64,000 nucleotides of DNA from Papilionanthe hookeriana x Papilionanthe teres. Taxonomy: Eukaryota; Streptophyta; Magnoliopsida; Asparagales; Orchidaceae. How positions within the stretch are numbered: position 1 is the first letter of the stretch; each line of letters starts with the position of its first letter. The stretch spans positions 1 through 64,000 of the forward strand of contig JAKZJZ010000052.1 of NCBI GenBank assembly GCA_022702705.1. Direction: 5' to 3'. The position numbers and the translations under genes are program-made. The notes below the pieces were generated by a model, which saw nothing but the letters and a program-made list of their open reading frames with translations, was not told the DNA's origin and searched no databases. This document shows positions 40,201 through 52,064 of this stretch, one piece after another.

Positions 40201-41385
40201 ACTTTGGTCAATGGGTTGGTTATTGGGTCAAGGTATAACCATTTTGACCAAAGTTGACTTTTTGGTCAAAAGTTAACCTATTGGGTCAATGGGTTGGTCA
40301 TTAGGTCGGAAATTGATCATTTTAACTAAAGTTGACTTTTTGGTCAAAAGTTCACCTATTGGGTCAATGGGATTATCGTTGTGTCAAGGATTGACCATTT
40401 TGATCAAAGTTGACTTTTTGGTCAGAGATTAGCTTACTGGGTCAATTATTGGTCATTTGGTAAAAAATTGACTATTTTGACCAAAATTAAATTTTTTGTC
40501 AAAAGTTAACCCATTGGTTTAATAGGGTGGTCATTGGGTTCAAGAATTGTCCATTTTGACCAAATATGACTTTTTGTCAAAAGTTGACCTACTGGGTCAA
40601 TGGGTTAGTCATTAGGTCAAGGATAGACCATTTTGACCAAAGTTGACTTTTGGTCAGAGATTGGCTTACTAGGTTAATAATTGGTCATTAGGTCAAAAAT
40701 TAACTATTTTGTCCAAAATTGATTTTTTGGTCAAACATTGACCTACTGGGTCAATGTGTTGGTTGTTGGGTTAAAAATTATTCATTTTGACCAAAGTTAC
40801 TTTTTTGGTCAAAAGTTTACATATTGGGTCAATGGGTTGGTCATTGGGTCAAAGTTTGATCATTTTGACCATAGTTGACTTTTTGGTCAGATATTAACTT
40901 ATTGGGTCTAAAATTGGTCATTAGGTCAAAAATTGATTATTTTGACCAAAATTAAATTTTTGGTCAAAAGTTTACCCATTGGGTGAAAGGGGTGGCATTG
41001 GATCACAAATTAACCATTTTGACCAAAGTTGATTTTTTGGTCAAAAGTTGACCTATTTGGTCAATGAGTTGGTAATTGGGTCAAGATTTGACCATTTTGA
41101 CTCAAGAAAACTTTTTGGTCAAAATTTGATATATTGGGTCAACGGGTAGGTCATTAGGTCAAAAATTGACCATTTTGACCAAAGTTAACTTTTGGTCAAT
41201 AGCTGACCTATTGGGTTAATGGGTGGTCATTAGGTCAAAATTGACTATTTTGTTCAAAATTGACTTTTTGGTCAAAAGTCGTCCTGTTGGGTCAATGTGT
41301 TTGTCTTTGGGTGAAGGATTGATTATTTTAACAAAAATTAACTTTTTGGTCAAAGATTGACTTATTTGGTCAAAAATTGACTATT
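40201..41385 (-). repeat. TTGACC/GGTCAA array, block 6 (inverted)
   Basis: From about 40201 the same repeat runs in the opposite orientation (TTTTGGTCAAAAGTTGACC order). Its order of variants is the reverse complement of block 2, for example the GACAAACACATTGACCCAA variant (9399 and 29041) appears inverted near 41300. It ends in a short AT-rich stretch before LINE D. Confidence 0.9.
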
Positions 41386-41490
41386 AAATTTTTTTATAAT
41401 TAAATATTATTTATAAATAATATACTATACTTAAAAATTTTAAAATAAAAAATAATATTATATAAAATTATATATATATATATATATATA
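41386..41490. repeat. Single AT-rich core unit with (TA)n
   Basis: One AT-rich core unit and a (TA)n of about 25 bases, separating the inverted array from the 3' end of LINE D. Confidence 0.8.
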
Positions 41491-41514
41491 TAAAAAAACT
41501 TTATTCAGAAAGAG

Positions 41515-42000
41515 TCAAATACATCTAACATAAGGGATGTGAAGTGAATCCCCATGTAAAAGAGAATTGAAAAAGGGAAAAGAAGAACAATTGGAACTAT
41601 AAATAACATCTCTAGATGAAGAAACCATAGTTGCTAGCCGATTAACGGGTTGATTGCCCTCTCTATAAATATGACTCCAAAGCACCTTGATATTGGAAGA
41701 AAGCAATTTAATCTTATTAAGCCGATTTGAATAAACCAAGGCACATGCGAATTTGATAATAAAATCGTAGTAATGCTGCAATGAATCCATTTCTAGATGC
41801 ACTAATTGGTAATGAAGCATGGTTGCAATTTTTAGTCCCCAATAAACATCAATTACTTCGATTCTAAAGCATTAAGACAAACAATAGGAGCCGAAAGGAA
41901 CCGGAGACAATGCCCTTTAGAATTTCGCAAAGAACACCCATACCAATTTGAAGAACTCCCGAAACTGCCATCAATGTTGATTTTAAGCCATGGATCGATA
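41515..42000 (-). pseudogene. LINE D RNase H domain
   Basis: DPWLKINIDGSFGSSSN near 41990 (first Asp) and LNALESK near 41860 (Glu) close one frame. After a break comes LVHLEMDSLQHYY near 41800 (Asp), and YREGNQPVNRLATM near 41670 in the last motif, again with Asn in place of Asp. GGGAT (41534-41538) and ATCCC (41548-41552) pair as in LINES B and C. Confidence 0.78.
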
Positions 42001-43130
42001 GGGGGTCTCCAAAGAACAAGTATCACTTTGTTTTTTGATTTATGAGAAAGGGAAGGATAACGATTACGTATCATATTAAGAAAGGAAATACAATTTGTAA
42101 TAACAGATTTGGCGATGAGCACTTTATTGTTAAATAAAAAGTCATTTCTAGCCAGCCATAAAAACCATAAGATGATGAATGGAATAAAATAATAAGTACA
42201 GGATTTCCAACCATTCCAGCAATCAAGAATAGAACTCCAAGTAGAAAGATAAACCTGTTTTCCCACAGCAAATAAAACAGCTTGCCAAACCTTTTTAGTC
42301 CAATCACAATTCAGAAAGATATGGTCAATGGTCTCTTCAGCATAGTGAAAAAAATGACATCTAGATGGACCCCGAATTCCCTTGAGCTTAAGGATATCAT
42401 CAGTTGGTAACAACTCCTTAAAAAGTCGCCAGCAAAAGATGGACATAGAAGGAGTAATGTATTTGTTCCAAAGCTTAGCTACCCAATCATTTTTCTGAAA
42501 AATAAAATTGTTATGCAGAATGAATTTGGATAGACTTTGATTGTGAGGATTTTTAGTGATCAGTCTATCATTATTCCCAGGGTGAATTGGAATATTCAAA
42601 ATTTTGTTATGAAATGAAACAGGAACAAAATTTTGTAATTTCTGTAAGTCCCAAGCATCCTCACTCCAGCAATCGAAACTTTTCTAATAGGAGAGTTATG
42701 ATTGTAATAAGATCGAAGAGATTCATCAAAAAGCCAAGTATCAAACCGGAAATCAACTTGGCCATTACCAATTTCCGGATAAATAAGTTTTCCGCATGGC
42801 ATCTTACTTTAAGCGACTCTTTCCAAGTCTTGGAATCTCCGAGTCTCGACTGAACAAGATTTGGATGAGAAGTATTACGATATTTGGCATTCATAAATTT
42901 AGACCACAAAGAGTGATGTGATCTAAAGTTAATCCATAACTTGCGATAAAAGGCTAAACTCAACTCGCTGAAAATTTTTAAAGCCTAAGCCACCACAATC
43001 CACGAGTTTACAAAGTTTCTCCCAATTGGTCCAATGCATTTGCTTGTCTCGTCCTTCCCAAAGGAATTTATTGAATATAATGGAGAGCATTTTTTGTGTA
43101 CTTTTCTTCATTTTAATCATCTCGCATAGT
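42001..43130 (-). pseudogene. LINE D thumb and zf-RVT region
   Basis: FNKFLWEGRDKQMHWTNWEKL near 43080 and GGLGFKNF near 42990 start the region. After a frame change come SRLGDSKTWKESLKV near 42850 and the GNGQVDFRFDTWLFDESL segment near 42770. 41853-42599 then reads MSIFCWRLFKELLPTDDIL near 42445 and AEETIDHIFLNCDWTKK near 42330. It is closely related to LINE B but in different states of decay. Confidence 0.8.
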
Positions 43131-44120
43131 ATAAAGAGGGAAGGCGATTAACACACTCTTAAGAAGTGTTACTCTTCCTCCAGTTGAAAGAAAAGAATTA
43201 GACCAGCAATTAATCTTAGTAGAAATTTTAGAAATAACATCATAAAAATGAGAGAGTCTTCTCCTTCCTTTAATTAAGGGGAAGCCCAAATATGAAAGAG
43301 GATATTGAGTCTCTTTAAAGCCAGTGAAATCAGCAATCTAATTCTTCTTTTGATTATTGATTAGAGAGCTAGCAAGGAAATAACATTTGGATCTGTTGAA
43401 AAGCATTCCAGAAATAGCTTCAAAATCAGTAAGGACATCCATAAGACATTTAATGGATAGTTTAGTAGCATTATAAAATATAATCACATCATCTGCATAA
43501 GCAAGATGACTAATTAAAAGAGTAGATCTGTGTTGGTACTGAGTAAAAGGATGAGAAAGTTGCATTTGATTCAACATTTTTGAGAGATAGTCAAAGACAA
43601 GAATGAAGATATAAGGGGACAATGGATCTCCTTGTCTAATAGCCCTACCAGATTGAAAAAAACCATGACAGCCTCCATTAATCAACACACTATGGTAATT
43701 GTTGCTAAGCCATCTTGAAATGAGAGAACAAAAATTTGAACTAAATCCTCTATCAGCCAGGACATTTAGAATAAAGGTCTAACTGATGGAATCAAAAGCT
43801 TTGGCAAGATCCAATTTGAAAATGATATTAGCACCTCTGCAATGTTTGTCAATATCAACAAGAAGTTCTTGTGCTAAAAGAACATTATCACATATACTTC
43901 TTCCTTTTATAAAGGCACTTTGGTTTTCAGATATAATGTCTCCAAATAAAGGTTGTAGCCGAGCTACTAAGATCTTACGAATAATTTTTGAGAAGGTAGA
44001 GGTTAAGCTAATAGGTCTGAAATCATGCCAATTAGATTTGCAATTATTCTTAGGCAGCAGAACAATAATAGAAGAAGAGAAATATTTGGGAAGATCAGAT
44101 CCTTGAAAGAAGCTTTGCAC
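43131..44120 (-). pseudogene. LINE D reverse transcriptase (partial)
   Basis: WHDFRPISLTSTFSKIIRKI near 44020, QSAFIKGRSICDNVLLAQ near 43910 and FKLDLAKAFDSIS near 43800 (catalytic Asp) lie in one open frame, 43779-44120. A stop near 43780 is followed by GRAIRQGDPLSPYIF near 43640 and an intact YADD at 43488-43499. Frame breaks near 43690 and 43335. The N-terminal RT part is missing at the 44130 boundary. Confidence 0.86.
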
Positions 44121-46214
44121 TGCTGAGACTTGTCGGCACTATTTTTTAGGTTGATTATTTTAAAAATGGAGGGTCGCCTAACAGAAATTGTGCGGCGAAT
44201 TTTTAATTTAATTTAAATAAATAATTTGAAAAGTAGTATTTGATTTTGAAAATAATTTTAAATTTGAAGATTTTAAGATATGAAATCAAACTGATCTCAC
44301 ATCCCGAATAGTTTATATCAATGAGCGCCACATCACAAGTTATGTATCTATCCCGAAGAATAGACACACTACTTGATGATGGGGCTCGATTAAATAAACT
44401 AGAAGATTTTGTGACATTCGTTTGGTTTGCGAACCAATTTTATAAGCCGACAAATTCCCCTGCTTAATATGAAAACATTAAACAGGGTTTATATTACCCG
44501 GGTTCTTTAAATTCCCTATAAGGGAAAGCCCCTATAGTTAATTACATCTTAAGTGACGGGAATCACCTAAGAAAACTCTCGATAATAATCGGTAATTTCG
44601 CTCTCAAGAATTTCAAAGTTTAAGGTTTTCAAAGGATTGAATTTTGGAATTTCAATAGGGAGTGGATCAAATTTGGAACATTTTGTTTGGGAATTCAAAG
44701 GAAGAAAGGTAGGAGAAATTACGGACTCGAAGCGAACTTCGGTAATTTCCCGACTATCCTATTGTTTGGCTTGAATTTAGAAAAGTCCTAATGTTTATTT
44801 AATGTTTTGATCTTGCCAATTTTAATTTATTTGGACTTATACTTGTATGATAAAATCATACAAATAGCCTTGAAGATGTGAGGGTTTATGTCGTAACGAA
44901 CGACTACCTCGGAATCCTAAGACCGGTTAGGGCTTAATTTGCAATGCAAATGCCTAACAAAAGGTTGAGGATTTATGTTGCACTAGGCAAACTACCTCGA
45001 AGTCCTATGGCTTTGTTGTTTAATTCTAGGAATATTTTGCTGAAGTAGACTCAGGTTTTGCTGATGACGATGGCTGTGCTGCCCACCATGCTCCGAGCTC
45101 CTTGTTGTTGCAGAGGTTTAGTTTTAGAAGTCATAAATCAGGAGATGAGAAAAGTGTTTTGGTTTAGAGAGAATCTTAATTTCCAAGTGTGTTTTTTTTA
45201 TATTTTATTTAAAACAAATCTTAAAGTTGATTATAACAACAACGGTTAAGATCCCACGGTTCCATCCTTCCGGCATCGTTATTTTTATCGGATTCACTTA
45301 GTCCAGATGAATTTAATAAACTCAACTAAATGAGTTCCACACTTTCATTTAGACCGTGGGAAATCCCGTTAGCAACACGTAGGTTACATCATCCGAGGTA
45401 TTCCCGATCATCCAACAGGACGTTTTAATTTAGTTGTAATTGCGGCTTTGTGTTCCGTTTGTGATTAAATTTTGAGTTGTTTTATATTTTGAAATGTTGT
45501 GGCGGTGAATTTTATCTTGCAATGACTTTTAATTTAGTTTTGGTTTCAGTTTTAGGGACTATCCTAAAGGTGTGGGTTTTCATGCAACGAGTTGTTTATC
45601 ATGCAAGAAAAGTAAGTGCGATGCGATTAAATAAATTGCAATAAGGTAAATTGCAATAAAATAAAAGCGTACCTGGAGGGTCTTCCCGTCATCCCAAGCT
45701 GTACTTAAAACACAATTAGAATATTTAAGCAAGTTCCTAGGTAAAGCTAAGGGAAGGGTTATGGTTTTCTACCAAATTCCTAATCCTATAGCTAGTCAGT
45801 TCCTATGACGTCTAGGTTCTTATGTTTTGGTTTGAGGATGTTTTTCTTCATCAAAGAATAATTAAGTTTAATTGTTCTTATGAGTATACTATCATACTGA
45901 GGAAGTGCTTAAGAAGAATCTTAAACATCTTTTCAATATTGATAGGATTGTTTTAAGTCCAAATGAATTTAATCATACAAATGAATTAATCGTCCGAGAA
46001 TTCAAGTTTTGTTATCTTGCTCAGTGAACTAGGACATTTGAATGTCCTATAAGTGAAGTAACATTTCATTTAATGTTTCGTTTAGGAGTTATGATAATCA
46101 AAGTTTTCGAGGGCAAATCGATGTTCCAATGATTTGTGATTTAGTTTAACTTCAGTTAAAGGGTTTAAATTTGGAATAGTGTTCAAGTTGTTTTATATTT
46201 AATTTCTTTATGTC

Positions 46215-46625
46215 TTAGGTGATGTTATTTAATTCAATTTAATTTAACTTTAATTTAATTTAATTTGGTTTAGTTTTAATTTTAATTTAATTTTGATTTA
46301 ATTCAATTTAGTTTGACTTGATGTTAAATTAATTTAGTTTAATTTGATTTAATTTCCATTAATTTAATTTAATTTGATTTAATTTTAATTTAATTTAATT
46401 TAATTTAATTTAATTTAATTTAATTTTATATGTTTTAATTTAATTTAATTTAATTTAATTTAATATTTTTTAATTTAATTTAGTTTAATTTAATTTAATT
46501 TAATTTATTTATTTATTTTAATTTAATTTAATTTATTTATTTAATTTAATTTAATTTAATTTATTTGTTTGATTTAATTTGATTTAATCTTTAATTTAAT
46601 TTTATTTTTTAATTTTAATTTAATT
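46215..46625. repeat. TTTAA-type pentanucleotide repeat
   Basis: Degenerate tandem TTTAA/TTAAT units for about 400 bases, most regular near 46385-46430. It lies outside the part shared with 1-1937. Confidence 0.85.
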
Positions 46626-48440
46626 GAAAATTTAAAAAAAAGTTTAATAATTTAACTTTTTAATTTAATTTAATGATTAAGTCCTTTAACATTTTAAAAC
46701 TTAAATTTGAATTATCATTTTAATTAAGAATTAAGTATTATTGAGATGATTAATTTAGGGATTTTTAAATTAAAGAATAAATTTCTTCCTAATAATATCC
46801 CTATTTAATAATTCCAACTTTATTATTCTTCCAAATTTAATCAATTATTTAATTAAGGTTTATTTTAATTATCTTAAATTGTTTAGTGGGTTTCTATCCT
46901 TTAATTTTTTTAAATTTCAATCATCCAAATCAGATTAAGATCAAATATTTTATTTGTTAATTTTTTATTAAACCTAAAGTTTTAATTAAGGGTTAAATTT
47001 TTTTAATTACCATTTTGCCTCTTCAAGCTTAATAATTTCATAACTCACTAAATTGAGTTTAAATGAATTTGAGATTTTTATGTGACTTCACTCATATGTC
47101 AATAAAGACATGAGAGGAGAAAATGTGATTTTTCTGTATTTAATTTATTTATATAATTATTTTTGGTGGAAAATAGGAATTTCCAAGGAAAATTTAATAA
47201 TATGACCAAGGGAAAGTTTCTGTCCTTAAGAAAATTATGGGACATTCCTAAAGACCAGAGGACCACTTGTACCAATTTTGGTGATTTTTTAAATTATATT
47301 GTTTTTATTATAATTATTTTAAGTTTTGGAGTATTAATTAATTTAAAAATAAAATAAAGGTTGAAAAATAAATTTTATATTTTTTAAAAATCTCTCTGAT
47401 ATCAAGGAAATCCGAGAATCAATTTTTGTAATTTTCTGATTTTTCTTTGATTTATTATAATTATTTTAGTGAAAATGCTAGAAAATACATTTTTTTAATT
47501 TTAAAATTACCCTAAGGGTTTAAAATTTAATATCTCATTAAATAGACCTAAGAAAAATATGGGATTTGTTCCTAAGTGATTAAAATTCAAAATGTGACAT
47601 TTTGGTGAATTTTATTATTTTTGCGATTTTTATTATTTTTTATTTATTAAAATATTAAAATAATACTAAAAAATCAACTTTTTTAGAAAATTAAAATTTT
47701 AATTTTTCTAAATTCCCCTAATATCAGAGAGGCTCCAAAACCAATTTGGTGAATTTTTGAAAGGTATTTTGAAAGTTATGAATTTTTAAAGTTTAAAATG
47801 GCTAAATGGCTTAATCAACCCATTTAGTAGGGCTAACCAAGTCCAATTGACTTCAAATTTTTATGGTGGGTTCCTCTGATCCTAAAGGTGAGTGGAGAAT
47901 TGATTTCAAGTCAATTTGATATATGGTTAGCTCTAATTAATTAGGGACCTATTTTGGGTGTTTAAGCCAATTAGGGTTATTTTAAATGAATTAACTCAAA
48001 ACCTATTTTTCCTAGGGTCCTTTGGTCATAAGAAACACCACCAAATTTTCCTATAATTTATTTCACAACATGCTAATTATTGAAATTAAAATATTCAAAA
48101 CAGTAACATGAATTTGAAAAATCAATAACTTCTCATAGGGATGGCCTCTGACTTTGGAAAATTTAGGGAATATTCCCAAATTTAGAGGCTACAAAAGCCC
48201 TATGGTCTCATGCCATGGTGAATTCCCTATATGCATGGAGAATTAAAAGAATACAGAGGGTAAATAAATCATTAAAAATAAAATACTTGATGAAATTATA
48301 TAATTTCTTTTCCACATTATTCTCCTCTGTTCAGTGAGCAAGAGGGTATTTTTATTTTATTTTTCTGATTTTCCTACACAAAGTTATGGATTTTTGAAGT
48401 TTAGGGAACTAAATAAATAGAAAAAAAAAACCCTAATTTT
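46626..48440. other. AT-rich non-coding sequence
   Basis: Low-complexity AT-rich sequence with several mutually similar sentences (around 47380, 47480, 47560 and 47740, each with a run like TTTTAAAATT and CCTAA). This suggests an old tandem or dispersed repeat. The open frame 47163-47357 is not recognisable. No gene supported. Confidence 0.55.
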
Positions 48441-49500
48441 CTATTTATCCACGCGGCGCCGCGTCAACCTCGGCAGCTCCGAAACGCCGCGTGTCGTCCT
48501 CTGATTCGACGCCTCCATCTGACTCAGGGCTCCGTGGCCCCGCTGTGTCGTTCCATCTCCTGATCCGACGTGATCCTGGCCATCCGTCCGCACGTGTATT
48601 GAATGAACGACATCCGTTCATCGTCCCCAAGCGTCCTCACCCGAGAGCCGTCCACACTAAATCCCTAATATCTCACTCAATACTCAATGGATTTTCGTAT
48701 TCTTATGCTCTATGGATTCGTCTTGAAGAAACGAACACATCTATATGGTGATCATGCATTGAAATTAAAGCATTTGAAATGGAGAATCTCCAGAAGCTCG
48801 TGATGAAGAATTAGCTCATACCTTTGCTCAGAGAAGTGTGGCTTCAATCTGAGGGTTGTTTCACCTTCGATTGGATCCCAACAAGCTCCAGATGAAGTCT
48901 CCTGGTCTGGTGAATTGCCTAGGTAGGATTTCGACCACAGCCGATCACAAAGCTTGGAGGCTGGAGCAACTGGGTGGCCTGGAGATGGGGCTTTTGCTGG
49001 TGGACTCCTTCTCTTGGTCTGGTGAAGGTGTAGGACCAATCAATTTGAGGATTGATCCACTGTGGAGAAGTGTCCTGGTTTTGGGTGGAATTTCAGTTGA
49101 GAAATTGGGTTCTGTTGGTGGGGATTAGGGCAAATTGACACTGGGGATCAACTGCTCTAAGGATGGAGAAGGGTTTGGAACAATTTAGGCAGAGTTTCGG
49201 CAAGGTTTGTGCAACTCTCCTCTCATGGCCGTGTGGGGGTCGAGTTTAAATAGAGGAGGGTGGAGGGCCTCCCAGGGAGAGTTAGGGCTTGGGATCAGCT
49301 GCTCTGGGCATGGGAAGAACAGCCATGGTGGCCATTGGGCATGGGGCGACTCGACGAGGTGGAATTCCAAAGTTGGCTCACATGTGAGCTCTCGGGTGTG
49401 GTGTTTTCCGACGACACAGTGGGCGCCGGCCACGAGCACTGGTCACCATCTTGTTCAGGTGGGTCAGGGCTGGGGTTTAGTGTAGGCAATTGGCTAATGC
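48441..49500. other. GC-richer non-coding island
   Basis: Marked composition change, with CGCGGCGCCGCG at 48452-48463 and a CACGTG (G-box core) near 48591. The minus strand has a TATA-like CTATTTAAACTC near 49245-49256, which would suit a promoter reading leftward. Open frames 48491-48751, 48752-49039, 49207-49485 and 49185-49439 overlap on both strands and match no domain I know. It could be the promoter part of an LTR. Confidence 0.35.
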
Positions 49501-51380
49501 CATGTGTAAAGAGCTTGGATTGAAATGGAATGGGGGGAAGGCTATTTTGGGTTCAAATTGGTCAACCCATCCATTTGGGCTAGGTGCACCACCCAAGGCT
49601 TGGTTTAGGCTGAATAGAAAGTGATTTAGGTTAGCTTAATCAGTGGGGAATGGTCACCATCCAATTACAATTAAGCTTAAGCAAGGTTTAGTGGAATCAT
49701 GAGAGTGGATGATCACCTTTAGGAATTAAGGAAAGAGTCTCCTCCTTTTGCCCAAAATGGCATGGTGACATGTAAAGAGGCTCTCATGGCTTCCATGTGG
49801 CTCATGCATGGCTTCATGGCTCATCTTTGGCTTGGGAAAAGTTAAGTCGATTTCATGGAAATGGATTTAAGAAAAATTTTGGTATTTTGATGGGAATTTG
49901 TATGGGGCTTAATTTGGAATGGCTTCATGATGAATTTTCAAACTTAGGGATTGATTTTAATTAAGGGCATGATGAGAAGAATTTGTCATATGGGCTTTAG
50001 CATGAAATTTGGGCTTTTAGGAAGATTTCATGTAAGTGGGCTTTTGGTTTAAAAAATAGATTTATGGATGGGAATTTTTTAGAATTTTGGGCCAAATAAT
50101 TGTTGGATTTAACTCATAGATGTGTCATGAGTGACTTAAAGCAAATTGGGAGTGATTTGGGTTTGAATTGGGTTGAATTTGGGCTTCTTTGGTGAATGGG
50201 CCAATATAGGTCAAATTGGGCTAGCTTGGGCCAATGTTGGGCTAGGGTTGAAATTGGTGTAAAATAAATGTTGGGAAATGTTTATGGGAGTGTTTGAAAG
50301 AGGTTTTGACTTTGGTTGGGCTTTGATTTTGGGGTTTGGGCTCATTTGGGTTAGGTTTGGGTTTAGGTCAAAATTGGGCTTTTTAGCTTTGGGTTGGATT
50401 TGAGTGGGGTTTGGGTCTAAATTTTGGGTAAAACATGTTAGGGTTTTGTTTTTGTGGATGCTAAGGAAGGTTTAGAAAAGATTTGGGGTTAATTGGAGTT
50501 GAATTGGGTGAGTTTGGGTTAGGTTTGGGTCATGGGTCCAAATTGGGCTTTATAGCCAAAAGTGAAATTGGATCCAAATGTCAATCAAATTGGACTTGGA
50601 TTTGGTATAGATTGGTGTTGGGAATGTTGAATTGAAGTTTAGAATTGAATTGGACCAGAATTTGGGTCAATTGGGTAGGCTTGTTTGACATTGGGTTCAT
50701 TTTGGATTAAAATGGGTCAAATTGGAGGTTTTGACAAAAGTGGGGTAAATTGACAAAATTGGCCCATGATGTAGTTGGACAAAATGAAATTGGGAATATT
50801 TGGGATTTTCTAGAATTTTCTGGGAATTTTCTGAATTTTTGGATTTTTGGGTCAAGGGGGGTATTTTGGGTATTTGGAGGGTATTGGGAGGTATTTTTGG
50901 AATTCTTGGTATTTTTGGGTATGGATGATCAATTGGAGTGATGTGGAAATGTTTGGGATTGGTTTTGAGGAATTTTGGGCAATTTAGGTGATTTTGCAAA
51001 TTTTGGGTAGTTTCAAGGGTTTTGGGTAGGCTAAGCGGGTGTAGGGTCCCGGGGTCAAAAATTGAAAATTTGGAAAAATGAAGATTGGGTGAATATAAAT
51101 GGAATGAATTCATTTTGGTTCGAGCCATGAAGCCATATCAAGCCCACATGAGCCATGAAGGGACTCATCCGAGGCATCCGATATGTTGTTCCTAACCCTC
51201 TAGCGCAAGGGCTTGGGGTTAAGGATCATCCATGTGAATCACCTACATGAGTCAGGAGGTCAAGTTAGGTATAGGTATGTGGCTTTAGGAGGTGTGTTAA
51301 AGTGTAGTGTATAAATGTAGTGTGTGTGTAAGTTAGCCCTTCACCAGACCAGGCCACCCAGGGCAGTCCTAAGGCCAAAG
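49501..51380. other. G+T-skewed non-coding sequence
   Basis: The plus strand is dominated by TTGGG, TTTGGG and GGGTT words from about 49550 to 51050, with very little C. It looks like a decayed simple repeat. The frame 50697-51128 on the minus strand (Pro/Lys/Asn-rich, with IPKIPP repeats) reflects this skew and is not a recognised protein. Confidence 0.5.
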
Positions 51381-51647
51381 AGTCCTATAGGAACTCATCC
51401 TTTAAACTTCCACATTTGACTTCAACCCTCTAGGTGATTAGGGGTCTACAATCAAGTTTGTAGAGTTTGCAGGGAGTTAAGAAGTGGTTTGAGTTTCTAA
51501 GTGGTGGGTCCCAACTCTAGTCCTCTAAGATAGTCAAAAGAAAAGCCTAAGGCTAGATCCTAAGTACTAAAAGAAGAAGAGAAGACCTCATCGAAAATGA
51601 GGTCAACAAATGGACCCCCAATAGGTGTGGTGAGCTGACGGAGCACA

Positions 51648-52064
51648 CCGCTCGTATTGGCGTTGACCGAAGCGATCAACAAAACCAACACAAACGTCCG
51701 AGTGACAAACTTAGGACGAAGTAGAAGAATTTCCGCGTGGGAGTGTCAAGCATATCTCCGAGACCGGAGATTCCTGAACTCTCGGCAGGGAAAGGGAAAG
51801 GAGGTGAATCCCAAATCACATGATCTGGGGAATTTTCAATTTAGATTTTATTTTGTTTCAATTTAAGTTTTGATGTGTGAGCTTAGATTTCGATTTGGAG
51901 TTTTAATTTAAATTGAAGTTTGTCAAAATTAATTTGAAGGGATTTGATTTGAAAATGGAATTTTGAGGTTTTAGATGTAACATCTTCAACCTCAAAAGAA
52001 AATTGAATTGATTGGATTGAATCATTGCAATGAGGAGAAATCTCAGAGCAATGCGGTATCGGAT
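51648..52064 (+). other. Possible primer-binding site and leader
   Basis: TTGGCGTTGACCG at about 51657 could be a degenerate primer-binding site for a plus-strand element. A purine run, GGGAAAGGGAAAGGAGG at 51789-51805, is PPT-like in the same direction. No plus-strand gag follows, and pol downstream lies on the opposite strand, so this may be a remnant of a different element. Low certainty. Confidence 0.25.

Larger units (their letters stand above)
41491..44130 (-). mobile_element. LINE D: family 2 LINE, cut at its 5' side by an LTR-like end
   Basis: Reading from 44130 downward: RT, thumb/zf-RVT, RNase H and 3' UTR with the word TTATGTTAGATGTAT shared with LINES B and C. The 3' end has AATAAA, then a T run, then (TA)n. 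Its 5' limit at 44130 coincides exactly with the TGT end of the LTR-like sequence. The missing upstream part (ORF1, endonuclease, start of RT) may therefore lie beyond the inserted element rather than be lost. Confidence 0.87.
44131..51647 (+). repeat. Candidate very long LTR (TGT...ACA), non-coding
   Basis: It begins TGTCGGCAC at 44131, exactly where LINE D is interrupted and where similarity to the inverted copy 1-1937 stops. A possible matching end, GGAGCACA, lies at 51640-51647, ten bases before a degenerate primer-binding-like word starting TTGGCGTTGACCG. No convincing coding sequence is present in 7.5 kb. An LTR this long would be extreme but not unknown among Tat-type elements. It could also be several nested non-coding pieces. 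The head is supported by two copies; the full extent is inference. Confidence 0.35.

Noticed and set aside
48441..49523. Possible host gene in the GC-richer island.
   Set aside because: Overlapping frames on both strands, none long or recognisable; composition and position fit LTR regulatory sequence better.
50250..50560. Telomere-like words (GGGTTAGG, GGGTTTAGG).
   Set aside because: They are irregular, mixed with TTGGG words, and part of a general G/T skew; no run of the plant telomere repeat TTTAGGG is present.
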